50,371 bases of DNA from Stereum hirsutum FP-91666 SS1 (Eukaryota > Basidiomycota > Agaricomycetes > Russulales > Stereaceae): contig NW_006763131.1 in assembly GCF_000264905.1 (NCBI RefSeq), positions 37,198 through 87,568 of the forward strand. Reading direction: 5' to 3'. The notes beneath the pieces were generated by a model. The model worked only from the letters and a program-made list of their open reading frames with translations, was not told the origin of the DNA and made no database searches. The stretch's first letter is position 1. Each line of letters opens with the position of its first letter. The translations under genes and the position numbers were made by a program. Positions 33,627 to 44,234 of this stretch are shown here, piece by piece.

Positions 33627-34630
33627 GTCTACCAACCCTATCCCCATCGTCCCGGCAATCTCGCCCACCATGGACGATGGAGCGGCTCATCCGTGAACGG
33701 GCCATCGACGTCTCGTTCGCGAAAGATAGATCCACAAAAGATTCGTATTCCTCGGCTTGTCAATCCTACATCCATTTCTGCATTATTCACAATTTCCCAC
33801 TCGACCCAAACCCCGATACACTCTCACTTTACGTCGCCTGGCTCTGCACTTACATCAAGCCCAAATCAGTCGACTCATACCTCTCTGCGATCTGCTCCGA
33901 GCTCGAGGATCTCTACCCCGACGTCCGGAAGAACCGGAAATCTCCCCTTGTCAGAAATACACTCACGGGTGCTAAGAAGCGCTTCGGAACGGACACCAAC
34001 CGGAAAGATCCCCTCGCTATCGAGGACATCATTCGTGTCGCGGAATCTCTATCCGATCCATCTCCCGATGATCTTCTGTTCCTGGCGCTCCTCCTCTGCG
34101 CATTCTACGGCGTCCATCGGCTAGGCGAACTCGTCGAACACGACCGTCCTGCCCTACGCGACTCCAATAAAACAATCAAACGCACATCCGTCAAGTTCTA
34201 CGAGAATGACGAATGTATTTCCTATTGGCTACCAAAACACAAGGCCGACGCACTCTTTGCCGGATCCGAGGTCGTCATCCAGAAGCTTCACGACACTTTC
34301 GATCCGGTGCCAATCATTTCCCAGTACATCTCATCTCGAGATAAGCGCTTCCCACTCCACTGCCAGCTGTTCCTCACTTCCGCCGGTCGCCCCCCGACTC
34401 GTGCCTGGTTCATGCGGCGCTTCCATCACCATTTCGAAGGCAACGTTAGCGGCCATTCCGCTCGGGCCGGTGCTGCGACGTTCCTCGCATCCCTGGGCTG
34501 GTCTCGCGACTTCATTCAGCGGATGGGGAGGTGGAAATCAGACGCGTTCGAGATGTACGTGCGCAAGAATCCCTCACTATTGCAAGCATTTCTCTCTGGC
34601 GGCCGCGTCCCTCGCCCGCTCGAAGCATGA
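33623..34630 (+). CDS. DIRS ORF3, tyrosine recombinase
   Basis: 335 residues. It starts with the ATG that overlaps the ORF2 stop. The N-terminal part (STKDSYSSACQSYIHFC, DTLSLYVAWLCTYIKPKSV) resembles the core-binding SAM-like domain. The catalytic domain has the first Arg in YGVHRLGELV, the H-x-x-R box in SGHSARAGAATFLASLGW and the nucleophilic Tyr in GRWKSDAFEMYVR. The enzyme would integrate a circular DNA intermediate without target duplication. No break was seen. Confidence 0.92.
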   Translation: MSLPTLSPSSRQSRPPWTMERLIRERAIDVSFAKDRSTKDSYSSACQSYIHFCIIHNFPLDPNPDTLSLYVAWLCTYIKPKSVDSYLSAICSELEDLYPDVRKNRKSPLVRNTLTGAKKRFGTDTNRKDPLAIEDIIRVAESLSDPSPDDLLFLALLLCAFYGVHRLGELVEHDRPALRDSNKTIKRTSVKFYENDECISYWLPKHKADALFAGSEVVIQKLHDTFDPVPIISQYISSRDKRFPLHCQLFLTSAGRPPTRAWFMRRFHHHFEGNVSGHSARAGAATFLASLGWSRDFIQRMGRWKSDAFEMYVRKNPSLLQAFLSGGRVPRPLEA

Positions 34631-35027
34631 CGACCTCATCTTCATATCAAAAGTACCAACAACCCCTACATCAACATCTTCATCTCAATAGCCTTATAGG
34701 TTGTCCGTCATGCTTGAATTTCACGCCCGGTCGGGCTTTTCTCGGGCGCCCTCCGGGCGCCCACCTCCGGTACTCCCACAACGTGTGCTGCGAGTCGCCT
34801 ACGTCGATTGGACGTCGAGAAAAAAGAAACGGTCAAACACAAAATGAAAGACCGAATACGAAGTTTCAGTTGGGAGGAAACACCTAGAGAGGAACCGTCG
34901 AAGGGGAAAAATTCGACTCCGCCCGTAACACCAGACGGACTCTGGTGGTTGAATTATAGGTTGATAAGCGTCGGGCACGCTTGAGCCGACTAGCGAAGCG
35001 GATGATGTCAACGACGGTGGAACAGGT
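34631..35027. other. Downstream part of the DIRS element and spacer
   Basis: This holds a GC-rich hairpin (GGGCGCCC-TCC-GGGCGCCC near 34744-34762) and probably the 3' non-coding part of the retrotransposon. The element's right end was not located. Confidence 0.4.
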
Positions 35028-35945
35028 TCAACACCCTTCATGATACTCTGCATGAATAGTGTCCCTTCCGTCTCGCCAGGGATAGTCACCGACATACTGG
35101 AAGTATGTGAGGACGAGAAGAGAAGTGGTCGCGTGAGGTGCGGCTGGGACAACAGCCCGCAGATCGTTATCGCTGTGCATCACATCGTCCCCGTTGTTTT
35201 TATCAGGCTCGTCGTCTTCGATATCTGTATCCCCTGTGAGTTCAACAATGGCTTTATGACCTGCAAGCGCCTGAGGTTCACGTGGAACATGTACTGTACG
35301 ACGAGTTTAACGGTTTACTGAGACGATTCAGAAGCCGAAGAGTACGTGACGGATACTGCATGCTGGGAAGAGAGAGAAGACGACAAAATTGTGAACTGGC
35401 GTCCATGCTAGTTCAAGAACACAAGGAAGTGAGCCAGACGAAATAAATGAACAAGTGTACCTGATGAATTCGGTTCCCCTTCCCCCCTCGCATCGCTTCG
35501 AACGACAGGCGAAGTCATGGCCTCAAATTATGGACGCTATAAAGAACTCACGTACTTACGAAGACAGTACACGATTTATATGAAGATAAAAGACGTACAG
35601 TTATAGTATCAGAGAACGGGCGAACGACTATAGCAGCATCTTGATCACAATCGTAGTCAGGTTCAACAATTTGCTTCTTCGCATTCTGCGTCGTCGTCAT
35701 CGATATCATTACTAGTTGCTGACAATATGAGGCTGAAAGGGTGGATGGGTGAAGTCATGATTACTTACCTCCCGCTCGTTGTTGATTCGGGCTGGAAGCG
35801 CGAGGTCAGCGCTATATGGTCCTGGATGGACTTCACAAGCAACTTTAGATTTATTCGTTATTGTAAGATAATAGCGAGGTAGGGTAAGGAAGATGGAGGA
35901 TGGAAGATGGAAGATGGAGGGCAAGACACGGGGAATAAGTATCAT
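35028..35945 (-). CDS. Small acidic hypothetical protein, 207 residues
   Basis: Four exons on the minus strand: 35945-35769, 35718-35599, 35521-35461 and 35293-35028. All introns are GT-AG and the phases fit, giving 208 codons with the stop. The N-terminus is hydrophobic (PSSIFLTLPRYYLTI). The middle has NAKKQIVEPDYDCDQDAA and the later part is acidic (ELTGDTDIEDDEPDKNNGDD), ending YVGDYPWRDGRDTIH. I recognise no family. Low-complexity DNA (repeated CCATCTTCCATCTTC) underlies the first codons, so the true start might be later. Confidence 0.5.
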
Positions 35946-36324
35946 AAGTATTCTTTTCTCGTTGAACGCTCGCGGTCCGGGAGGGTCCGGGGTTGTCCGG
36001 AGACGCGTTCAGTCACAACTCGTGACCAAAGTCAACGGTGACTGAACGCGATCCTCCTTCTGCTTAGCTTCTACGACAACAATCTAGCTTTTTGTGAGTT
36101 CACTTGGAATTTGGTAGCACATCGAACTTCGAGGATACTTCGAGTAGAGCTCTAACATCACACGGGTCAGTGTACAAGTGATGGCGTGAGAAAGTCTGCT
36201 GATCAGCCCAAATTGCCACGTAGTCTTTAGCAGTCATTGAAGACACAGTTTCTGCGAAATTGTATTCGATTCTAACTTCTCATCTCTCTAGGTATATTCC
36301 TGCTTTTGACCTTCGCCCGCCTGG
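35946..36324. other. Spacer with a perfect inverted repeat
   Basis: Between the acidic orphan gene and the sacsin-like gene, which diverge from here. It contains the inverted repeat described separately at 36004-36050. No other element is seen. Confidence 0.4.
36004..36050. repeat. 13 bp perfect inverted repeat with 21 bp loop
   Basis: CGCGTTCAGTCAC at 36004-36016 and GTGACTGAACGCG at 36038-36050 are exact complements. It lies between divergent genes. It could be an operator, a hairpin or the end of an old element. Confidence 0.7.
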
Positions 36325-39300
36325 ATGCCGAAATGTGAGGAGAATGATAGCGCCACCATGCTGTGTGACGCCATCGCGGGTGGCACTCACACAACACTTC
36401 CTAGTCCTGCGGTCGACTTTCTTCTCAACTTTATCAAACATGCAGAACATCTAAAAGCAGAAGATGTGGTATGCTTCATGTTTTGCGCGTCTCCATCCAT
36501 TGCTTGAACGAGAATTGATTGCATTTCCTCCATAAGGCGGTGCTTCTCGACTACGGGAATACATCTTCGGACGCGGATTCAACTCGATCTCCTTGCCTTC
36601 TCGTTTACCACAACGCGGTATTTCAAGAAGAACAATGGCTTGAGATTCAGCGTATAGAACATGATGAGCAGGACAATCTCTCGAGGTACGCCCACTTTTC
36701 CATATTCGTGATCTTACTTCTCATCCTTCCGGAAACACAGGCCGCCTCGGGTCAACGTAACACGGGCCCTTTGTGTAAGAATACCTCGTGTGAGGTAGAG
36801 CATAGAGCTAACTGCTTCGCTTAAAGCTCACAGAAAAGCTCCAAATTCTTTCGGGTTCATACTTGGCGACCGTATCTTGCGCACGCCATACGAGAAAGCC
36901 CAACGTGATTCGCCATGATCTTGTTCAGGACCCTACCATACGATCTCAGCTAGGGCCATTCCATCCTTCACTTTTTCCCGTATCTGGGCCGTGGGAGTCG
37001 TACCCTGGAACAATTATCCGTGTTCCTCTCGATCAAGACCCCGATATCTCCTTTACCGACATGCACACCTCGCTCGTAGACTTCATGACCGACGAACTCA
37101 ACATCACCTTGATTTTTTCCTCACACGTCTCGAGGATTGCCATCAAAGTATTCCGGTCTGACGGGACGATTAACAAACTCGCATCCACCACCATAAAATC
37201 GCAAAATGGCGACCCCAATACTGTACAGGCAGCGTTCAAGTCGTCATCGCGCACAGTCAAAATGCGCATAGGAGATATTAAGGCGGAGGAGGAATGGAAT
37301 GTGATGGAATTAGCAGAGGATTTAGAAGATGAATGTGTGAGGGTCATCAGTGAGGAGATTGGTGTTGACGTTCGTGCGTGGCTAGAGCGGGAAGGACTCA
37401 CTCCACGGATTCGTGTCGCGGTGCCGGTAACTTCGCCGATGGAGCGTGGCAGACTGTTCGACACGTTCCCGTTACCAATCTCGACACCGTTCCCCTTCCA
37501 TCTCGACGCCCCATTCTCACTTGCCCCTAATAACCATCGCCTACGAGACCCGGAGGAGGTTGTCGAGTCAGCATCTCTCGACGAGTGAATTCTTCTTGCT
37601 TATTGTTCAGTTATGATTTTCCTGACTTCAGCACTCTTTTCAGACTGCTCATCGAATGGAACAAGGCTATATTTTCGACGCTCCTTCCCGTTGCGTGGGT
37701 GGCAGTCCTCGAAATTGTGGCTATGCAGACCACCCACCCAAATCTCGAGAATTTCTTTGCTTTTTGGCCTTCCATATACGATCTTCATCTCGAGGGCTCG
37801 CTTTATTGGACGACTATAGCGGACACTACACTACGACGTATTGTCTCAAACAACGCCACAGTGTGGCCCGCCTTCTCCCCCGATGCGGACTTCTGTTTAA
37901 CTTTCACGGCTCTCGAAGGGAGCACACTCGTCGCTCCGATTGGCCAGTACGATGACCTTTTGACAATTTTCACTCTTTGCGGAATCCAAATCGTCCTCGC
38001 ATCTGCCGATGTAGCAATGGTGATGGAACAGGACTCACTTTCGAGATGGCTGATGAGCCCCGATACGGTACACAAAGCACTACTGGTGTGTTATTTTCAT
38101 TCTGAGGCGATGTACTTAGACTAACGTTTCGATAAAAAAAATAGTCAAAAGTAGATTTACTTGAGAACTTCGACTCCGACGATCGGGGGTCTGTACTTGC
38201 GTACTTGGTCCAAAGCGGCACGCTCGAGACGATTATTGGTCTTCCCCTTGTACCCTGCTCCAACGGCGATTTCCTATCACCACGCGCGATCATAGAAGCC
38301 GTCAGTCCTCCCATTTGCACCCTCTGCCTCACCGAACAGGAGTTCGAACTCTTCCCAAATATCGTCCAGGACATATACGTCATAGTCGACAATCTCCCTT
38401 CGTCGTTCCGCCGCTCTGATCCAAGCGGTGTCGACCTCAGGCCTCTCCAACCAGAAGACATCCAAATGTATATCCAGACGACTCTTACAGGGCTCAGTGG
38501 ACTATCCGCCGACTCCGAACGATGCGTCCACGCTTGGGTATGGTCGCAGAAGATGTGGGAGTGGGCTATCGAGTGGGAGCGTGGGGACGCTCTATTCGAC
38601 ATCGTTGGGGGTTCGTGCATATTCCCGGCAGCACACGGGTCGTTTTGCGTTCCCAAGGATGGACTGCTTTACTTGCCTGGAATCTCGTTTGAGGCAGAGG
38701 CTGCCCTTTTCTTATATGGGGTACCTGTCTTTCTGTCTTCACTCTCCGAAGAAGTCTCGTCGTTCCTCAGGGCGAGAGGGTGCCTTCGTGCGCTTGAAAA
38801 CGTCAATTGGATTCTGGAGGTCATGGCGGCGTCTACCAAACCTGTAATGGGTGTCGAGTATATGGCCGAACTTCGCCGAACGCTCGCAAGGGCGGTCCAC
38901 CATGTCAACCTCAGTACGAACCAGAACCGTCTCCTACGTAGCCTCCCTATCTTCCCAATCGTTACACCCAACTCTACCGAGGCCGAGTTAGGATCCATTC
39001 CTGAAGACAGCACCATCAAGCTCATTCGTATCGACTATTATGCGGACGACGATCTCGCACCCTCCGTGAAAGCCACCCTTTGTCGACTTCCGCTGTTTAT
39101 CTTACCTAAAATCCGCACCATCACCTACGTCGTTGACGACGGTATCGCCCCACGGCTCGTTCAGGCTCTCGAACCGAGCCTTCGTACCTTGAACTTCCAA
39201 GATCTCGCCCAACTCGCCGTCGAATACTTTCCCCAACAGCCCCGAGAGCTACAGAAGCTTATTCTCGATCAAGTTCAGCACAGGAGAGTCCTCTTCTCCG

Positions 39301-42300
39301 CCGACTTTCTTCAGCAGTTGGCATCTTCTGCCTTCCTCACCGTAGGAGACAATTCTCTTCGAGCTCCCGCGCGCGTCGTCCACCCTGATTCGGACTTTGC
39401 TCGTACCGTTCTTCACCAAAATCATCACCAATATCCGCGCATTTCTGACGATCTAGATCGCGCGATCATCGACACTCTCGGAGATATGGGCATGCTCGCC
39501 GTCCAATCTGGTCCTCTCGACGAGCCGTACATCGAGGAAGAGTCCGACGACGGCGGCGCGCTTCCTACTGTACCAATGGCGGAAAAACTCACCACCAGGA
39601 TTTCGAACGCACTTCGGCAATACAGCATCGAACAAACCATCACGGAGTTCCTTGCCAACGCCATCGATGCTGGGGCTCGAAAACTCGATATCCTCATCGA
39701 CGAAACCACTCAGTACCACTTATCGCGACCCGAGTCGAAAGAATTTCCACCGGCGATGACGCAGCTTCAAGCTGGCGCGGGGTTGATCATACACAATAAT
39801 GCCGTGTTTACGATGGAGGATTTCGAAGGGATTCAGAAGATTGGTGAGGGTAGTAAGCGGTGGCAGGCGGGGAAGATAGGGCGGTTTGGCCTGGGAGCAT
39901 TAGTGGCCTTCCATTATACCGAGGTACCTTTCACATTCCACTGGCCAAGTGGGTTGCTTACAGTTTGGAATAGGTTGTGATGGTGATCTCCGGCGAATAT
40001 GTACTCTTCCTGGACCCGTCGAAGAAGTACGTCTCCAAGTCCCTCAACAAGACGACGCGGATGATGAAGATCAAGGGCCTTCGTCGGTAAGAGATATTGG
40101 ATGCTTGAGCTTTGTGTTCTGTACTGAACTTGATTTAGATCACCTATGAGGTATCTGGAACGCTTTCATGGGCTGTTCGGGTTCTCAGCCGATCACGACG
40201 TGTATCCCCAGGTATGTACTGCGCTCCTATGTCTGCTTCTCGGCTGGAATATTTCGGTGGCAGACAATCTTCTGGTTGCCCTTCCGCAACGTCGAGCAAG
40301 CCAATGCAAGTGAAATATCGAAGATACCCATAGCTCTAGCTGATGCCTTGGAGCAAGTAAGGCATTACTACGAGATCTCACAGGAGTCGACCCTATTCGT
40401 CCCGATTGAGGCTCTTTCAGGCCAATATCGCGAGGCCAGTAGTCATATCGAGGAGTTATGGTCGGTCAAAGCGGAACGTAAACACACCAAGAAGGACGGT
40501 GTGACGCATGGTCGATTGGTTGTCCATTCGTCCCTTCGTCACGCAGATACATGGCTCACGGTCTCGAGGGCCCTCCCCAAGGCCGACTTCCCCGCAGAAT
40601 TCCATTCCCTCTTCGCCAAGCACCTCCTTCCCGAAACGTTGACCGTCGCCCTGGCTGCGAATCATAATTCCATACTATCTCGCTCAAAGCTATTTTGCTC
40701 CCTTCCGCTCCCCATCACGACCCAGTTCCCCGTTCATGTTCACGCTTCATTCATCCTCGCAGACGACCGACGCAGCATTCGATTCGACAGCGGAATATCC
40801 AACGGCGAGTCCGAGTTCAACAGGTGGCTTTTATCCGAGGCCGTCCCCGACCTATATCTCTCTCTCCTAGAGTCGTGGCCAAGTTCCTTGCAGGAAACGA
40901 AGCTGTGGCCAAACCCTTCGGAATGCGTTGATCCCTTGGCTAAGACCATGGCTCTCGCGCTATATAAAGCCTTGGACGCATCTCGTGCCCGTGTCTGCGA
41001 GACTGTTACGAACGTTCGCGTCCCTCCGTCCGATGCAGTTCTTCTTCGGCATGTATCCCCAAAGGTCGCGAAGGTGCTACTCATGCTCTTCCCTCCAAAA
41101 CTCGTTCAACTTCCCTCTGCATGGCGAACAATTACGTTCAAGTCTATCCCTAGCATCGACCCAACCTTCCTGCGTCAAGCGATCAGTACACCCTCGACAG
41201 CACGGTTTCTCTCACTCTGGGATCTAGGCAAGGTCACCCCAAGCGACGTAGCGGCGCTACTCCAATATTTTTCCATCAAGGACGTTTTTCACTTATTGGT
41301 CGATCTTCCGCTCCTTCCCCTCGCGAACCAAACCCTTGGCATCTTTGTAACTCGGACTTCAAATTATCGACACTACATTCTACGCGGTAGTCAATCCGTC
41401 GCCGTCGATCTCTTCCCGAAGAGCACCAGTCTCTTTGTTCTGGGCGACATGGAGGGGTTTGACGCCACCGCATTGCTCGGCAAAGGCTTGAACGTTGATC
41501 CTCTATCGGACGAACTGCTCGCCAGCCTCATCAAGGAGCGAATTTCCGTTTACGAAGAAGACAAAGTTCTCTCAGAAAGGGACTCTCAATGGACGCAGTT
41601 ACTCTGGAAGCATATTTCCAAGGTCGACAGCGGCTCCCTCGTCTCGCTCATTCGAGATGTTCCTCTCGTCGCCGCGTCTGGTCATGACAGGGTTGTCCAC
41701 ATATCTCTGTTGAGATGTCGCGACGGAACTGTTCTACCGTTTCCTGACAATCTCCGAAACCGTGACACCGTCGCAGCTGCCTTGAAGCACCTAGGTGCGC
41801 TGATTGTCGGGAGAGCGTCTTTACCCCCGCGATTACGGGACGAGCTGCCATTCATGCATTTCAACCTCTACACACTACTCCGTTTCTTCTCCCACAAATC
41901 GGCCGCTGGGCTTGAGGAGGAATTCGCTGGGTTAGCGAGAGATGAATGGAATGCCTTAGCAGCGCATCTGAGAGATGTGCTGTTCGGAGCAGAGCTTTCT
42001 CGCCAACAGCGCGATCTGGCTCGTCTTCTTCCTATCTGGCCAGGCATCGAATCATCTGCAGAGGACGGGCAGGGTCGGGAAGTGCTACGCTCGACGAGAT
42101 CATCACACATGCTCCCAGCGGTCATCCCGCTAGATGTCGCATTGCCGTTCTTGACCAGCACTGTGAATTATATCGGGTTCAATACCACGGTGCTTAACGT
42201 GCTCGACGTCAAGTCTCTAACATGGGCGCAGTTTCGAGAGATGCTAGTGTTTGAACAGACCCTTAGTCACGATGACATCAATCTCTACCGTCCTCTACTC

Positions 42301-44011
42301 CGAATCTTGGTTCGACACGTATCAGACAATCGGCCCATCCCTGTCCCAAACACCAACGGCGATATGCGATACAGCGACAAGTTATATTGCACGTTCGTCG
42401 ATCTCTTCCGTATGGCGCTCGAAACAAGACCGGAGCTATTCATACATCCATCACTACGCGCTGAATTTGAACATCCCCTTTACCCTTTCGGCACACGAGC
42501 AGCCGTCACCTTCGGGACCTTCAAAGTCTGCATACAGGCTATCCACGACACGCCACCGGGCCACGTCGGACTTTATTCATTGCTCGAGAGAGCCATGGAG
42601 GCATATCGCTGGTACAACGACGATGGAGTCCTACAGAAATCGATCGTGGCCGATGAAGTGGACAATATCCGGTTCGTACCTCGGTCGCTCAACAGGAAGC
42701 GTTCACCGGATTTTCCGCTGGTTGAATTCGTGAAGGAGTTACCGGAGGTTGTGGCACCACGGGAGTTGTTGTTAGACGCATTCGAGGCGGTTGCCTGGAC
42801 GCAACGAGCACTATTCCGAGAAGATTTGCGGCCAACGGATATATTATTGTTGAGACATAAGGGCTTAGGAGTGCCAAAGATTGACGAAGTTGCAAGTCTT
42901 GTTTCCTCTTGCTCGCGTTATTGTGACTGGGATACTAATATTGCTTGTAATTATAGGCCGAACATCTCCATGTTCTCGCGACTGAAGTCGCCCCTGCCCA
43001 TCCATTCCATACCGACGTCATCTCAGACCTCAGAGCGGCATACAAGTACCTCATGGATCAAGAAACGAATCCCGGAGAACAGCACCCGCTTCACGAGTAC
43101 ATGGATGAGCCTTTGTTTCTCAACGTCGATGACCCCACTCGAGAATGGACGTTCTCCTCTGCATTCGACATACTCATCAACGCCCCCGAAGGCGGGGATT
43201 TGGCTCCCGCTCGTCGATTTTTGCATCCTTACGAAGACCTTCTTCTTCGGGTTGGTACGAAGCGGCTCAAGCCACCAACTTCATCGCGTGTCCCCGGTTC
43301 CTCTGCTACTTCAAACCTGGAACACGGTGTGGGCGGCATGTCGATGCAATTCATTGAGATGAGGCGCAATAATTATTTCACAGATGTTGTGCTCATCGAC
43401 AACGAAGGGCGAGAGCATGGAGCGCACAGGATGGTATTGGCTTGTCACGGCGATCATTTGAAAGCGATGTTCCTCAGAGAGAATGGTATGATGGAAGGGA
43501 GGACGGATGCGCATCCTGGTGATCCGGTGAAGGTTGATTTGAGTGACATGTATTCCGGTGCATGTGTGGAGAGTGCACTCGGTTCGTCGTTTCTTTCGTT
43601 GATAATTTGGCGCAAAGTTCACTGAATCGGTCCACAGACTATTTCTACACCGGCCAACTCTCTGATGAGGTGCAAGACGTTCAGGTCTTGGCAGACTTGC
43701 TGGATTTATCCGAGTACTGGAACGTTCCCCATCTCCAAGCGCTCACGGAAATGCGAATGATAAGCCATATAACGCCTTGGACTGTTGATGCGTGTAAGTC
43801 CTTGCCACTCTTCCTTCCCTCGTTCTCTCATTGAAGATATCCTTTCCATCCATCGGGCGCGATAGTCTATGACCACGCAGATACTCATCGAGCCAAGACG
43901 CTCATGGAGGCATGCACCGAGTACAAGGAGGTTAATGCGGAGATATTGAGTACACTGGAACCACCACGTTCGCAAGTCTTGACTCAAGTGAAGCGCGAGT
44001 CGCAGGAGTAG
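36325..44011 (+). CDS. Sacsin-like protein with C-terminal BTB/POZ domain
   Basis: Twelve exons with consistent phases: 36325-36468, 36537-36685, 36741-36774, 36827-37584, 37632-38085, 38145-39923, 39974-40086, 40139-40211, 40264-42888, 42957-43581, 43638-43793 and 43866-44011, giving 2351 residues. Two sacsin-type units are seen. The first (residues ~20-330) keeps CLLVYHNAVFQEEQW and LQILSGSYLATVS, but has a weak N box and no normal G-rich loop. The second, from about residue 990, has the Hsp90-like N box EFLANAIDAGARKLDILID, FTMEDFEGIQKIGEGSKRW and the lid GKIGRFGLGALVAFHYTE, so it should bind ATP. A BTB/POZ domain follows at about 2180-2300 (YFTDVVLIDN, GAHRMVLACHGDHLKAMF, DYFYTGQL). BTB domains often dimerise or bind cullin-3, so a chaperone linked to protein turnover is a possible role (inference). 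The intron at 42889 uses a weak GTTGCA donor. Confidence 0.85.
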
Positions 44012-44234
44012 AAAGGGGGCGTTGTATGCTCGAAATGGAGGAGCTTTGTGTTTCGTCATGCTTTGTTGCTTTATATCTTGCTTTGGATATTTCTGTGCTT
44101 TTAGCTGGATTGATTTACAATATATATTCTGATGTATATACTGAAACTCGAAGTTGGCTCGAAGCCATCGTTCGCCACAGCTGGGCCACATCAACCACGA
44201 CTAGGAGCTCGATCAGCCATGAACGAGCCCGGTT

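Larger units (their letters stand above)
30566..34630 (+). mobile_element. DIRS-type tyrosine-recombinase retrotransposon (coding core)
   Basis: Three reading frames run in order and overlap: a Gag-like protein, reverse transcriptase plus RNase H, and a tyrosine recombinase. This set, with no integrase or aspartic protease, defines the DIRS order. No methyltransferase-like domain is seen after the RNase H, unlike DIRS1 itself. None of the frames shows an internal stop or frameshift, and the catalytic residues are kept, so the copy may be young. Terminal repeats were not resolved, so the true element is longer on one or both sides. Confidence 0.88.

Noticed and set aside
30220..34816. Possible inverted terminal repeats of the DIRS element (GTCCAATCG-like words at 30220 and 34793)
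   Set aside because: Only about 20 bp with gaps; too weak to define element ends.
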